Shown here piece by piece: positions 1-8,980 of a stretch of DNA of 64,000 nucleotides. Position 1 is the stretch's first letter. The number at the start of each line of letters is the position of its first letter. The notes under the pieces were generated by a model, which was not told the DNA's origin, ran no database searches, and worked only from the letters and a program-made list of their open reading frames with translations. A program made the translations under genes and the position numbers. The DNA is from Paracoccus thiocyanatus (GTDB taxonomy: Bacteria > Pseudomonadota > Alphaproteobacteria > Rhodobacterales > Rhodobacteraceae), in NCBI RefSeq assembly GCF_900156255.1, contig NZ_FTMK01000013.1, positions 39,666 to 103,665 of the forward strand, read 5' to 3'.

Positions 1-1
1 C

Positions 2-1075
2 TCCGGCTGGCGGCTGCGGCTGGACCAGGCCGGCACCCGCGCCGCCGAACTGGCCGCCCGCCGCGACGAAGCCGCCGCCGACCTGGAGGAAGCCGAGGCC
101 CAGCCCGAGATCCTGGCCGAGCGCCGCGACGTCCTGACCGAGGCCGAGGCGCAGGCGCGCGCCCGCCTGGCCCGCGCCCGCGAGGCGCTGTCCGCCGCCG
201 ACCAGGCGCTGCGCATCGCCGCCGAGGCCGAGCGCGAGGCCGAGCGCGCCGCATCCGACGCGCGCGAGACCCGCGCCGCCCGCGAGGCCCGCGCCGAGGC
301 CGCGATCCAGGCTGAAGCCGCCGCCCGCCTGCGCATCCACGAAGAATTGGACGCCACGCCCGAGGCGCTGCTGGCATCCCTGGGCGAGGTCGAGGAGATC
401 GCCGCCGAGGCGCTGGAGGACCAGATCGCCCGGCTGCGCCAGCAACGCGACGCCTTGGGCGCGGTGAACCTGCGCGCCGACGAGGACAAGCGCGAGTTGG
501 AGACCGAGCGCGACCGGCTGGCGACCGAAAAGGAAGACCTGACCGAGGCGATCCGCAAGCTGCGCCAGGGCATCGGCAGCCTGAACCGCGAGGGGCGCGA
601 GCGGCTGCTGGCGGCCTTTGACACGGTAAACGCCAATTTCACCACGCTGTTCACGCATCTTTTCGGCGGCGGAGAGGCGCGGCTGGTGCTGGTCGAAGCT
701 GACGACCCGCTGGAGGCAGGGCTGGAGATCATGTGCCAGCCGCCGGGGAAAAAGCTCTCGACGCTCAGCCTGCTGTCGGGGGGCGAGCAGACGTTGACGG
801 CGCTGGCGCTGATCTTTGCGGTCTTCCTGGCCAATCCCGCGCCGATCTGCGTGCTGGACGAGGTGGACGCGCCGCTGGACGACGCCAACGTCACCCGCTT
901 CTGCGATCTGATGGACGAGATGACGCGGCGGACCGAGACGCGCTTTCTTGTGATCACGCACCACGCCGTCACCATGGCGCGCATGGACCGGCTGTTCGGC
1001 GTGACCATGGTGGAACAGGGCGTCAGCCAGCTGGTCAGCGTGGACCTGAAGCGGGCCGAGGCGCTGGTCGCCTGA
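2..1075 (+). CDS. smc: Chromosome segregation protein SMC, C-terminal part (5' end outside window)
   Basis: The window opens inside this gene; the frame is open from base 2 to the TGA at 1073-1075. The first ~130 residues are Ala/Glu/Arg-rich heptad-like sequence, the C-terminal arm of the long SMC coiled coil. The end is the ATPase head half: the ABC signature LSGGE, a Walker B segment [11 protein letters not shown] and the H-loop ITHH. In the family this head pairs with the N-terminal Walker A half to form the DNA-loading ATPase that organises and separates chromosomes with ScpA and ScpB. The Walker A half, hinge and start codon are not in the window. A hairpin follows directly after the stop. 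Confidence 0.95.
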   Translation, partial: SGWRLRLDQAGTRAAELAARRDEAAADLEEAEAQPEILAERRDVLTEAEAQARARLARAREALSAADQALRIAAEAEREAERAASDARETRAAREARAEAAIQAEAAARLRIHEELDATPEALLASLGEVEEIAAEALEDQIARLRQQRDALGAVNLRADEDKRELETERDRLATEKEDLTEAIRKLRQGIGSLNREGRERLLAAFDTVNANFTTLFTHLFGGGEARLVLVEADDPLEAGLEIMCQPPGKKLSTLSLLSGGEQTLTALALIFAVFLANPAPICVLDEVDAPLDDANVTRFCDLMDEMTRRTETRFLVITHHAVTMARMDRLFGVTMVEQGVSQLVSVDLKRAEALVA

Positions 1076-1078
1076 AAA

Positions 1079-1100
1079 CCCGCCCGATGGTCCGGGTGGG
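1079..1100 (+). terminator. Hairpin just after smc, probable terminator
   Basis: CCCGCCCG (1079-1086) pairs with CGGGTGGG (1093-1100) across a 6-base loop, with one G-T wobble. It begins 4 bases after the smc stop. No T-run follows, so it is either a weak intrinsic terminator or an RNA-stabilising 3' stem. Confidence 0.45.
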
Positions 1101-1191
1101 CGCGCGGATAGGGGTTGCAGGCCGGGGCGTCGGGCGCAACTATCCCCGCCGAGCGATTTTGCGCACCTTCATCGACAGACAGGAGAAAAGC

Positions 1192-1632
1192 ATGTCCATC
1201 GAGACGAAACTGGCGGAACTGGGGATCACGCTGCCCGACGCACCGGCACCGGCGGCGAATTACGTGCCCTATGTGATGACCGGCAACCTGCTGTTCGTTT
1301 CGGGCCAGATCAGCCCGGCCAAGGGGCGGCTGGGCGCCGACCTGGCGGTCGAGGAAGGGGCCGAGGCGGCGCGCGCCTGCGGGCTGGCGCTTTTGGCGCA
1401 GGCGCGGGCGGCGCTGGGGTCGCTGGACCGGGTGGCGCGGGTGGTCAAGCTGACCGGCTTTGTCAACTCGACCCCCGAATTTACCGACCAGCCCGAGGTC
1501 ATCAACGGCTGTTCGGACCTGATGGTCGAGGTCTTTGCCGACAAGGGCCGCCATGCCCGCGCCGCCGTTTCGGCCGCGGCCCTGCCGCGCGGCGTCGCGG
1601 TCGAGGTCGAGGCGATCTTCGAGTTCGCCTGA
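1192..1632 (+). CDS. RidA family protein (YjgF/YER057c/UK114)
   Basis: This 146-residue protein has the RidA fold signature: FVSGQIS near residue 37 and an Ala/Val-rich C-terminal strand region ending GVAVEVEAIFEF. Canonical RidA hydrolyses reactive enamine/imine intermediates released by PLP enzymes such as threonine dehydratase. This longer subfamily lacks clear functional assignment, and the expected catalytic Arg position cannot be fixed by eye. The ATG at 1192 is chosen because AGGAGA lies 5-10 bases upstream and the frame further upstream has no family similarity. The stop overlaps the start of the glycerophosphodiesterase gene by one base, so the two are probably co-translated. Confidence 0.85.
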   Translation: MSIETKLAELGITLPDAPAPAANYVPYVMTGNLLFVSGQISPAKGRLGADLAVEEGAEAARACGLALLAQARAALGSLDRVARVVKLTGFVNSTPEFTDQPEVINGCSDLMVEVFADKGRHARAAVSAAALPRGVAVEVEAIFEFA

Positions 1633-2387
1633 TGGGTCTGCATCCCGATTTCCTGCGCCAGCCCATCGCCCATCGCGGGTTGCATGGGCCGGGCGTGCCG
1701 GAAAACAGCATGGCGGCGTTCCGCGCCGCCATCGCCGCGGGCTACGGCATCGAATGCGACATCCAGCGCGCGGCGGACGGCACGGCGCTGGTCTTTCACG
1801 ACGACGACCTGCCGCGGCTGACCGGGGCCCAGGGGCTGGTCAGTGCGCTAAGCATCGACGCGCTGTCGCAACTGCGCATCCTGGACACGGATGAACCCAT
1901 CCCGACGCTGGCCGACCTGCTGGCCGAGGTCGCGGGCCGGGTGTCGCTGCTGATCGAGATCAAGGACCAAAGCCTGCGCGGCACGGACCAGGTCGGCGAT
2001 TTGCAGGCCGAGGTGGCGCGGCTGCTTGCCGGCTATGGCGGGCCGGTCGCGGTCATGTCCTTCAACCCCCATGCGGTCGCGGCCTTCCATGCCGCCGCGC
2101 CGGGGGTGACGGTGGGGTTGACCACCTGCGGCTATGATGCCGCGGATTGGGACATGCTGGACGCCCAGACCCGCGCGCATCTGGCGGCGATTGCCGATTT
2201 CGACCGGGTGGGGGCCAGCTTCATCTCTCATGACCGCCGCGACCTGGCCAATCCGGCGGTGGCGGCGCTGAAGGCGCGGGACGTGCCGGTCCTGTGCTGG
2301 ACCGTGCGCTCGGCCGAGCAGGAGGCCGAGGCGCGGCGCATCGCCGACAACATCACATTCGAACACTACCTGCCCGCCAGGCCCTGA
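1632..2387 (+). CDS. Glycerophosphodiester phosphodiesterase family protein
   Basis: A 251-residue TIM-barrel GDPD protein. Visible active-site features are His14-Arg15 in IAHRG, Glu41 and Asp43 in IECDIQ, and His56 in VFHDD, matching the metal and phosphate ligands of the family. The family splits glycerophosphodiesters such as glycerophosphocholine into glycerol-3-phosphate and the alcohol. No signal peptide is visible, so it is likely cytoplasmic (UgpQ-like), though substrate is not shown by sequence. The ATG overlaps the ridA-like stop (TGATG), and a FemAB-like gene follows 32 bases later, suggesting one transcript. Confidence 0.88.
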   Translation: MGLHPDFLRQPIAHRGLHGPGVPENSMAAFRAAIAAGYGIECDIQRAADGTALVFHDDDLPRLTGAQGLVSALSIDALSQLRILDTDEPIPTLADLLAEVAGRVSLLIEIKDQSLRGTDQVGDLQAEVARLLAGYGGPVAVMSFNPHAVAAFHAAAPGVTVGLTTCGYDAADWDMLDAQTRAHLAAIADFDRVGASFISHDRRDLANPAVAALKARDVPVLCWTVRSAEQEAEARRIADNITFEHYLPARP

Positions 2388-2419
2388 CAATCGCCGCGCC
2401 CGCGCCTATGTTTCCCGCC

Positions 2420-3565
2420 ATGAGCGAGCTTGCCGTTTCCGTCCTGCCTGCGATTTCCGGGATCCATGCCGCCGAATGGGACGGCTGCGGGGCGGGCGCC
2501 AACCCTTTTACCACCCATCGCTTCCTGGCGGCGCTGGAGCAATCGGGCTCGGTCGGCGAGGGGACGGGTTGGCATCCCAGCCACCTGGTCGCGCGGCTGG
2601 ACGGGCAGGTGGCGGGGGTCGCGCCCTGCTATCTCAAGACCGACAGCCAGGGCGAATACATCTTTGACCATGGCTGGGCACAGGCTTACGCGCGGGCGGG
2701 CGGGCGCTATTACCCCAAGCTGCAATGCGCGGTGCCCTTTACCCCCGTCACCGGGCCGCGGCTGATCGCGCCCGACCCGGCGGTGCGGCGCGGGTTGCTG
2801 GCGGCCATGGCCCAGATCGCGCGGCAATCGGGCCTGTCGGGCGCCCATGTCACCTTCTGCACCGAGGAAGAAGCGGGGCTGGGTGAGGAGGCGGGCTTCC
2901 TGCCCCGCGCCAGCGAACAGTTCCATTGGCTGAACCAGGGCTATGCCACGTTCGACGATTTCCTGGCCCAACTATCCTCGCGCAAGCGCAAGGCGATCCG
3001 CAAGGAACGCGACCGCGCGCAGGCTTTCGGTGGCAGCATCCGCAGCCTGACCGGCGACCAGATCCTGCCCGAGCATTGGGACGCCTTCTGGACCTTTTAC
3101 CAGGATACCGGCGGGCGCAAATGGGGCCGGCCCTATCTGACCCGCGCCTTCTTCGAGATCCTGCACCATACCATGCGCGACGACTGCCTGCTGGTCCTGG
3201 CCGAACGCGACGGCCAGCCCGTCGCCGGGGCGCTGAACCTGATCGGGCGGGACGCGCTTTACGGCCGCTATTGGGGCTGCACCGAGGACCACCCGTTCCT
3301 GCATTTCGAACTGTGCTATCACCAGGCCATCGACTGGGCCATCGCCCATGGCCTGTCCCGCGTCGAGGCCGGGGCCCAGGGCGAACACAAGCTGGCGCGC
3401 GGCTATATGCCCGCCCGGACCCATTCGCTGCATTGGCTGGCCGAGCCGGGCTTTCACCATGCCGTGGCCGATTACCTGGACCGCGAGCGCGAGGCGGTGG
3501 GCGAGGAGATGGCGATCCTGGCCGAACTGGGCCCGTTCCGGCGCGGCGGCCTTAGGGACGCCTGA
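2420..3565 (+). CDS. FemAB-like/GNAT-fold protein (DUF482, COG3146)
   Basis: 381 residues from the ATG at 2420. The sequence matches the COG3146 family: an N-terminal region with NPFTTHRFLAALE and PCYLK segments, and a C-terminal GNAT-like half with RKRKAIRKERDRA, GRYWGC and EAGAQGEHKLARGY. The family has been suggested to act in peptidoglycan or precursor aminoacylation by likeness to FemAB, but its substrate is unknown. An alternative ATG lies at 2408; the 2420 start gives the usual family length. It ends 14 bases inside the convergent TIGR02186 gene. Confidence 0.8.
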   Translation: MSELAVSVLPAISGIHAAEWDGCGAGANPFTTHRFLAALEQSGSVGEGTGWHPSHLVARLDGQVAGVAPCYLKTDSQGEYIFDHGWAQAYARAGGRYYPKLQCAVPFTPVTGPRLIAPDPAVRRGLLAAMAQIARQSGLSGAHVTFCTEEEAGLGEEAGFLPRASEQFHWLNQGYATFDDFLAQLSSRKRKAIRKERDRAQAFGGSIRSLTGDQILPEHWDAFWTFYQDTGGRKWGRPYLTRAFFEILHHTMRDDCLLVLAERDGQPVAGALNLIGRDALYGRYWGCTEDHPFLHFELCYHQAIDWAIAHGLSRVEAGAQGEHKLARGYMPARTHSLHWLAEPGFHHAVADYLDREREAVGEEMAILAELGPFRRGGLRDA

Positions 3566-4364
3566 TCAGCCGAAACGCGGCCGAGGCGCCCCAGCCCGCC
3601 GCCACCGCGATCGCCAGCGACATGATGCCGTAGATAAAGGGCTGCTCCAGCGCCAGGCGATAAAGCCAACGCTCCAGCCCGACCTTGCGCACGTCGATGG
3701 GCGCGCGAAAGGTGTCGATGATCCGCCCCTGGCGCAACAGGAAGATGCGGGTGCTGTAGACGCCCTCGACCAGGTTGGCGGGCAGGCGGACATCGGCGCG
3801 AAACAGCGTCTGTTCGGCCAGCCGCACCGCGCCTTCGTCCTGGCGATAGAAGCCGTTGGCCTGGCGCAGGCGGATCAGCGCCTCGGTATAGGGCACCGCG
3901 TCCTCGACCTCCATCGGCCCGGCAAAGGCCCGCATCGCCAGCGGGATCGAGATGCGGTGGCTTTGATCCTGCGCCGGCGTCAGGATCAGGTATAGCGGCC
4001 GGGTGGTGGCCACCACATAGAAGCTGGGGGCCGCGCCGATGCTGACCTGGCTGGTGTTGATCCAGATGCCGGCGCGGCGTTCCTTGTGGCGCACGGTCAG
4101 GGCCTGGGCCGGCCCCTCCAGGGTGACGATCACGTCCAGCGCCTCGTCGGGGGGGATCGCGGTCTCGCGCTTGATGGCGCCGTAGATGATGATTTCCGAG
4201 CCGTCGAAGCTGGTGGTGATTTCGACATCCTCTCGCGACAGGCCCGCGACGATCTGCTCTGCCGGTGGGGCAGGGGCAGGGGCAGGGTCCGGCGCGGCCT
4301 GGGCATGAAGGGGCAGGCCCGGCAGGACCAGGGCCGCCAGCAGGAACAGCGCCCCCCGGATCAC
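3552..4364 (-). CDS. TIGR02186 family membrane protein (Alph_Pro_TM)
   Basis: 270 residues starting from GTG at 4364. The GTG overlaps the tauE stop as GTGA, which decides this start. It has a signal peptide (ALFLLAALVLPGLPLHAQA), a Pro/Ala linker, a long periplasmic beta-rich domain (EDVEITTSFDGSEIIIYGA) and a single C-terminal membrane helix (FIYGIMSLAIAVAAGWGA). The family occurs in alphaproteobacteria beside TauE/SafE transporters, which is the only clue to role; it is probably an accessory subunit of that exporter. The 3' end overlaps the end of the convergent FemAB-like gene. Confidence 0.82.
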   Translation of the reverse strand: MIRGALFLLAALVLPGLPLHAQAAPDPAPAPAPPAEQIVAGLSREDVEITTSFDGSEIIIYGAIKRETAIPPDEALDVIVTLEGPAQALTVRHKERRAGIWINTSQVSIGAAPSFYVVATTRPLYLILTPAQDQSHRISIPLAMRAFAGPMEVEDAVPYTEALIRLRQANGFYRQDEGAVRLAEQTLFRADVRLPANLVEGVYSTRIFLLRQGRIIDTFRAPIDVRKVGLERWLYRLALEQPFIYGIMSLAIAVAAGWGASAAFRLIRRP

Positions 4365-5284
4365 CGCAAGACCCCCGGCGTGATCGAATAAAGCTCGTCC
4401 GGGCGCAGGAACAGGTCCAGCGCCAGCTTGCCGCAGACCGCCAGCACCAGAAGCGCCAGCAGGATGCGCAACTGCTCGGCCCGCAGCCGCGCGCCCAGAT
4501 GGGTGCCGATCTGCGCCCCGGTCACGCCGCCGACGATCAGCAGCACCGCCAGCATCACGTCCACCGTGTTCGAGGACACGGCGTGCATCAGCGTGGTATA
4601 GGCCGACAGGAAGGTGATCTGGAACAGCGAGGTGCCGATGACCACCTTGGTCGGCATGCCCAGCAGATAGATCATCGCCGGCACCATGATGAAGCCGCCG
4701 CCGACCCCCATGATCGCGCCCAGCACCCCCACGGCGGCGCCGACCAGCAGCACCGGGATGGCGCTGATGTAAAGCCCCGAGGCGCGGAACTTCATCTTCC
4801 ACGGCCAGCGATGCACCCAGCCGTGCTGGTGGCGCCGCATCGGCTTGACCGGCCCGCTGCGGCGCGCGCGGCGCAGCGCACCCAGGCTTTCTTGCAGCAT
4901 CATCGCGCCGATCAGGCCCAGAAACACCACATAGCATAGTTGCACGACCAGATCGACCTGGCCCAGCCGCGACAACAGGTTGAACAGCAGCACCCCGGCG
5001 GATGACCCGACCAGGCCCCCGGCCAGCAGCACCCAGCCCATGCGGAAATCCACGGTCTTGCGCTTGACATGCGCCAGCACGCCGGACACCGACGAGGCGA
5101 CGACCTGGTTGGCGCCGGTCGCCACCGCGATCGCCGGCGGGATGCCGATGAAGAACAGCAAGGGCGTGATCAGGAAGCCGCCGCCCACGCCGAACAGGCC
5201 CGACATCAGCCCGACGATCCCGCCAAGGCCGATCAGCACCAGCGCATTGACCGCCACTTCGGCGATGGGAAGATAGATCTGCAT
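4361..5284 (-). CDS. Sulfite/sulfonate exporter, TauE/SafE family
   Basis: 307 residues, very hydrophobic, with about eight membrane segments. Both family repeats show the glycine motif: GLMSGLFGVGGG near residue 25 and GAIMGVGGG in the second half. Homologues move sulfite, sulfoacetate or other small organosulfur anions across the inner membrane; the substrate here cannot be read from sequence. The ATG at 5284 gives a first helix that begins after a few residues. It is the first gene of a reverse-strand pair with the TIGR02186 protein, divergent from surE. Confidence 0.88.
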   Translation of the reverse strand: MQIYLPIAEVAVNALVLIGLGGIVGLMSGLFGVGGGFLITPLLFFIGIPPAIAVATGANQVVASSVSGVLAHVKRKTVDFRMGWVLLAGGLVGSSAGVLLFNLLSRLGQVDLVVQLCYVVFLGLIGAMMLQESLGALRRARRSGPVKPMRRHQHGWVHRWPWKMKFRASGLYISAIPVLLVGAAVGVLGAIMGVGGGFIMVPAMIYLLGMPTKVVIGTSLFQITFLSAYTTLMHAVSSNTVDVMLAVLLIVGGVTGAQIGTHLGARLRAEQLRILLALLVLAVCGKLALDLFLRPDELYSITPGVLR

Positions 5285-5314
5285 GTCCTGCCCGGCCCCT
5301 TGCCTTGCCCCGAT

Positions 5315-5328
5315 GCTGCCCCGGCAGC
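5315..5328. promoter_or_regulatory. Small inverted repeat between tauE and surE
   Basis: GCTGCC and GGCAGC are separated by two bases, 31 bases upstream of the tauE ATG. It lies in the 192-bp divergent region 5285-5476, which must carry both promoters. No convincing -35/-10 pair was found, so an operator role is only possible. Confidence 0.22.
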
Positions 5329-5476
5329 GTTCCGGCGTCAAACGCTTCCGTCGCCCGTCCAGCGGGTTGCCGCAAGGCTGTAGCGCGGATAAGCATGATG
5401 CGACAGGCAGATACCGGCCTGGCGCGCGCGGCTGCGGGGCAGGCGCCGCGCCGCGGCCGGCCGGACAGGGAAGATC

Positions 5477-6271
5477 ATGCGCATTCTGATTACCAATGAC
5501 GACGGCATCAATGCTCCGGGGCTGGAGGCGCTGGAAGCCATCGCGACCGAGGTCGCCGGGCCGGGCGGCGAGGTCTGGACCGTCGCCCCCGCATTCGAGC
5601 AATCGGGGGTTGCGCATTGCATCAGCTATGTCCACCCGACCCTGATCGCCGAACTGGCGCCGCGCCGCTTTGCGGCCGAGGGCACGCCGGCCGACTGCGT
5701 GCTGGCCGCCATCGCCGACGTGATGCGGGACAACCCGCCCGACCTGGTGCTGTCGGGGGTGAACCGCGGCAACAACTCGGGCGAGAACGTGATGTATTCC
5801 GGCACCGTCGGCGGCGCGATGGAGGCGGCGTTGCAGGGCCTGCCGGCCATCGCCCTGTCGCAATACATGGGCAGCCGCACTGCGGCGCTGGACGATCCGT
5901 TCCAGGCGGCGCGCCTGCACGGGCCGCGGCTGATCCGTCAATTGCTGGATTACGGCGACTGGACCTCGGACGAGGATTTCCGGCTGTTCTACAACATCAA
6001 CTTCCCGCCCTGCGACGCGGCCTCGGTCAAGGGCACGCGGGTCGCGGCCCAAGGCCGCCGCCAGGGCGTGCGCTTCGAGGTCGAGCCCTATCACGCCCCG
6101 AACGGCCGGCGGTTCCTGTGGGTGCTGGGCGGTTCGCAGACCGCCGAGGCCACGCCCGACAGTGACGTGGACGCGAATATGCGCGACTATATCTCATTGA
6201 CGCCGATGCGGCCGGACCTGACCTGCCACAAGACCCTGGCCGAGCTGCGCGGCGTCCTGGAGGAGGGCTGA
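5477..6271 (+). CDS. surE: 5'/3'-nucleotidase SurE
   Basis: 264 residues, the usual SurE length. The N-terminus [10 protein letters not shown] carries the metal-binding Asp8-Asp9 pair; [10 protein letters not shown] and [20 protein letters not shown] are the other family blocks that shape the active site. SurE dephosphorylates nucleoside 5' and 3' monophosphates and is linked to stationary-phase survival. It starts the surE-pcm-nlpD block that is also found in gammaproteobacteria; pcm follows after 7 bases. Confidence 0.96.
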   Translation: MRILITNDDGINAPGLEALEAIATEVAGPGGEVWTVAPAFEQSGVAHCISYVHPTLIAELAPRRFAAEGTPADCVLAAIADVMRDNPPDLVLSGVNRGNNSGENVMYSGTVGGAMEAALQGLPAIALSQYMGSRTAALDDPFQAARLHGPRLIRQLLDYGDWTSDEDFRLFYNINFPPCDAASVKGTRVAAQGRRQGVRFEVEPYHAPNGRRFLWVLGGSQTAEATPDSDVDANMRDYISLTPMRPDLTCHKTLAELRGVLEEG

Positions 6272-6278
6272 GAGACCG

Positions 6279-6929
6279 ATGGGCGACGATCCCGAAACTG
6301 CCGAACGCAAGATGCGCTTCCTGTTCGCGCTGCGGCAGCGCGGGGTCACCGATCCGCGGGTGCTTGAGGCGATGGAGCGCATCGACCGCGGCGAGTTCGT
6401 GCGCGGCCATTTCGAGGATCGCGCCTATGACGATACGCCGCTGCCCATTCCCTGCGGCCAGACCATCAGCCAGCCCTCGGTCGTGGGGCTGATGACCCAG
6501 GCGCTGGAGGTCGGGCCGCGCGACAAGGTGCTGGAGATCGGCACCGGCTCGGGCTACCAGGCCGCGGTGCTGTCGCTTTTGTGCCGCCGGGTCTATACCA
6601 TCGACCGCCACCGCCGCCTGGTGGCCGAGGCCGAGACGCTGTTTCGCGACCTGGGCCTGCCGAATATCACCCCGCTGGTGGCCGACGGATCGCGGGGGCT
6701 GCCCGAACAGGCGCCCTTTGATCGCATCATGGTGACGGCGGCGGCCGAGGATCCGCCGGGCCCGCTCTTGGCGCAGTTGAAGATCGGAGGTATCATGGTG
6801 GTGCCGGTCGGACAGTCGGATGCGGTCCAGACCCTGATCCGCGTGCGGCGTGGCGAAGACGGCTTTGAATATGACGAATTGCGGCAGGTGCGTTTCGTGC
6901 CGCTGGTCGAGGGGTTGGGACAGACATGA
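6279..6929 (+). CDS. pcm: Protein-L-isoaspartate O-methyltransferase
   Basis: 216 residues. It shows the Pcm hallmarks: [14 protein letters not shown] near residue 62, the SAM-binding [16 protein letters not shown], and the later [12 protein letters not shown]. It methylates isoaspartyl residues in aged proteins so they can revert to aspartyl. The gene begins 7 bases after surE with GGAGG upstream, consistent with co-expression. A second, more divergent Pcm-like gene lies at 10399-11052 on the other strand. Confidence 0.95.
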   Translation: MGDDPETAERKMRFLFALRQRGVTDPRVLEAMERIDRGEFVRGHFEDRAYDDTPLPIPCGQTISQPSVVGLMTQALEVGPRDKVLEIGTGSGYQAAVLSLLCRRVYTIDRHRRLVAEAETLFRDLGLPNITPLVADGSRGLPEQAPFDRIMVTAAAEDPPGPLLAQLKIGGIMVVPVGQSDAVQTLIRVRRGEDGFEYDELRQVRFVPLVEGLGQT

Positions 6930-6960
6930 CCCCCGGCCGTCCAGAGTGAGGAACGGGCAG

Positions 6961-8136
6961 ATGATCACGATCAGGCGGTTGGCGCTTTTCGCCGCGACTG
7001 CGGCGGCCTTGGCGTCCTGCGGGCCGCAGGGCGGCCTGGATTTCAGCAATTTCGATCCCGACCTGCGCCGCTGGGGCGGCGGCGGGCTGGAAACGGCGGC
7101 AGCGGCGGCGCGCGCCCAGCCCCGCCCGGCCCCCGATCAGCGCGGGGTGATTTCCTATCCCGGCTACCAGGTGGCCATCGCGCGGCAGGGCGATACCGTC
7201 GCCACCATCGCCGCCCGGCTGGGGCTGAACGCGGCGGAACTGGCGCAATACAACGCCATCGCGGCCAATACCGTGCTGAACCCCGGCGCGGTGGTCGCCC
7301 TGCCGCGCCGTGTCGCGGCAGGTGCGGCGACGGCGCCGGTCCCGTCTTCGACCGGGCAGGTCAGCGACCCCTTTGCCGGCCAGGGCGTCAGGCAACCGGC
7401 GCAGTCGCCGGCAGGCACGTCCGCGGGCGCAGGGGCCGTGACCAGCACCACCCTGCCCGCCGCCAGCCAGCCGCGGCAGCATGTCGTCGCGGCAGGCGAG
7501 ACCGCCTGGTCCATCGCCCGCAAATACAATGTCTCGGTGGGCGACCTGGCGCAGTGGAACGGGTTGACGCCAGAGATGACCCTTCGCACCGGCCAGCGCC
7601 TGCTGATACCCGTCGCCGGACAGGCCCGCGCCGGGGCGGCGGCCGTCACCGCGCCGGGCGTGGGCAGTCCCACGCCGACCCCGCCCTCTTCGGCCGAACC
7701 CCTGCCGAAAGAGCGGACCCAGCCGGCCGCCAGCCCGGTGAACAAACCGGCCGGGCCGGACCTGGGCAAGACCCGGACGGCCGCGTCCGGCAACGGCAAG
7801 TTCCGCATGCCCGCCAGCGGCGCCATCATCCGCACCTATCAAAAGGGCAAGAACGACGGCATCGACATCGCTGCCGCGCCCGGCAGCACTGTTTCGGCCG
7901 CAGGCAGCGGCACGGTCGCGGCGATCACGCGCGACACCGACCAAGTGCCGATCATCGTCATCCGGCACGATGGCAACCTGATGACGGTCTATGCCGGCCT
8001 TCAGGATGTCGCCGTAACCAAGGGTCAGGCGGTCAGCGCCGGCACGGCGCTGGGCAAGACCCGAAGCCAGGGCGTGGTGCATTTCGAGGTGCGCAACGGA
8101 TTCGAAAGCGTCGATCCCGAGAAATACCTGAACTAG
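6961..8136 (+). CDS. LysM/M23 lipoprotein, NlpD-like amidase activator
   Basis: 391 residues from the ATG at 6961, supported by GAGGAA 10 bases upstream. A lipobox-type signal (ALFAATAAALASC) predicts a lipoprotein attached at Cys20. Two LysM repeats follow, near residues 65-115 (QGDTVATIAARLGL) and 175-225 (GETAWSIARKYNV), then a Pro/Ser linker and a C-terminal M23/LytM domain (GIDIAAAPGSTVSAAGSGTV, VVHFEVRNG). The domain lacks the full HxxxD zinc set visible in active M23 peptidases, as in NlpD and EnvC. It probably binds peptidoglycan and activates an amidase at division. Third gene of surE-pcm-nlpD. Confidence 0.88.
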   Translation: MITIRRLALFAATAAALASCGPQGGLDFSNFDPDLRRWGGGGLETAAAAARAQPRPAPDQRGVISYPGYQVAIARQGDTVATIAARLGLNAAELAQYNAIAANTVLNPGAVVALPRRVAAGAATAPVPSSTGQVSDPFAGQGVRQPAQSPAGTSAGAGAVTSTTLPAASQPRQHVVAAGETAWSIARKYNVSVGDLAQWNGLTPEMTLRTGQRLLIPVAGQARAGAAAVTAPGVGSPTPTPPSSAEPLPKERTQPAASPVNKPAGPDLGKTRTAASGNGKFRMPASGAIIRTYQKGKNDGIDIAAAPGSTVSAAGSGTVAAITRDTDQVPIIVIRHDGNLMTVYAGLQDVAVTKGQAVSAGTALGKTRSQGVVHFEVRNGFESVDPEKYLN

Positions 8137-8185
8137 CCGGCCCCTGCTGCCGAAGTTCCCGCGCGGGCGGGCGGATTCGGCCGGG

Positions 8186-8953
8186 TCAATCCTCTTCGCA
8201 CATCTGGCGCAGGGCCAGTTCGATCTCGTGCCGGATCATCTGTTGCAGGTTGCGGCTAAGCCGGTTGCCGATTTCGCCCTGAAGTTCCTGGCGGATCGCC
8301 TCGCGGATCATGCCGCGCAAATGGGTGCCCTTCTGCGCGTCCTTGTCCTGGGGCGCAAACAGATGCGGCTCGCCGCTGTCGCGGGCCATGGCTTCGGCGG
8401 CCTGCGCCTCGGCCGCGGGATTGATCGGGGTCACGGAAGCGTTGGCGTGCAGCATGGTTTCCTCCATTTGCTGGATGGTGGTGTCGGGCGCTTCCAGCAC
8501 AGGGCCAAAAGCAAAGCAGGACAGGAAGTCGAAGCCTGTATCGGGCGCGGGCCCGCAAGCAGCGGCCGCGGCGGTGGCGGTCGCGGTCTGGGCTGGCTGG
8601 TCGGGCCGGTCGCCCTGCGGCGCGGCTGCCGCGTCCTTGGGGACGGCCGAATCGCCGGGCGCCGGGTGATCCGCGGCATCGGTGGCCGCCGGTGGCGGGC
8701 GGTGCGCGGCGGCGATCAGGGCGCTACTGTCCAGCACCAGCGGGCTGATTCGCGACGGCGAGGCGTGGCGCGCCGCCAAGACCTGTTCGATCCGCGGCTG
8801 GGGCGCGCATTCTTGCGCCGGCAGCCCGTCAGGCGGCTGCGCCAAAGGGCGGCAGCCGGTTTCGTCCTGTGCGATAAGCCGGCGGATCGAAGCCAGCACA
8901 TCGCCGACATTGTCCGAGCCCGGAGGAGGCTGGCGCATCACTTCATGCTGCAT
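8186..8953 (-). CDS. PopZ-like polar organising protein (DUF2497)
   Basis: 255 residues. The N-terminus has DVLASIRRLIAQDE, closely like the EILASIRRIISEDD start of Caulobacter PopZ. The middle is a long Pro/Ala/Asp-rich low-complexity stretch, and the C-terminus (RGMIREAIRQELQGEI then SRNLQQMIRHEIELALRQ) forms helices matching the PopZ oligomerisation region. PopZ makes a polar matrix that anchors ParB-parS and recruits regulators. It lies 27 bases after tolC in the order pcm2-tolC-popZ; in relatives valS often follows, but here the next gene is convergent nlpD. The first ATG is used; another is at 8938. Confidence 0.72.
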   Translation of the reverse strand: MQHEVMRQPPPGSDNVGDVLASIRRLIAQDETGCRPLAQPPDGLPAQECAPQPRIEQVLAARHASPSRISPLVLDSSALIAAAHRPPPAATDAADHPAPGDSAVPKDAAAAPQGDRPDQPAQTATATAAAAACGPAPDTGFDFLSCFAFGPVLEAPDTTIQQMEETMLHANASVTPINPAAEAQAAEAMARDSGEPHLFAPQDKDAQKGTHLRGMIREAIRQELQGEIGNRLSRNLQQMIRHEIELALRQMCEED

Positions 8954-8980
8954 GATGCGCCCCCCGGATCGAGGGCGGCG

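Noticed and set aside
1113..1146. Promoter for ridA with TTGCAG and TATCCC
   Set aside because: Spacing is 20 bases and the -10 match is poor.
1269..1799. Reverse open frame opposite ridA and the GDPD gene
   Set aside because: Spans two well-supported forward genes and has no family signature.
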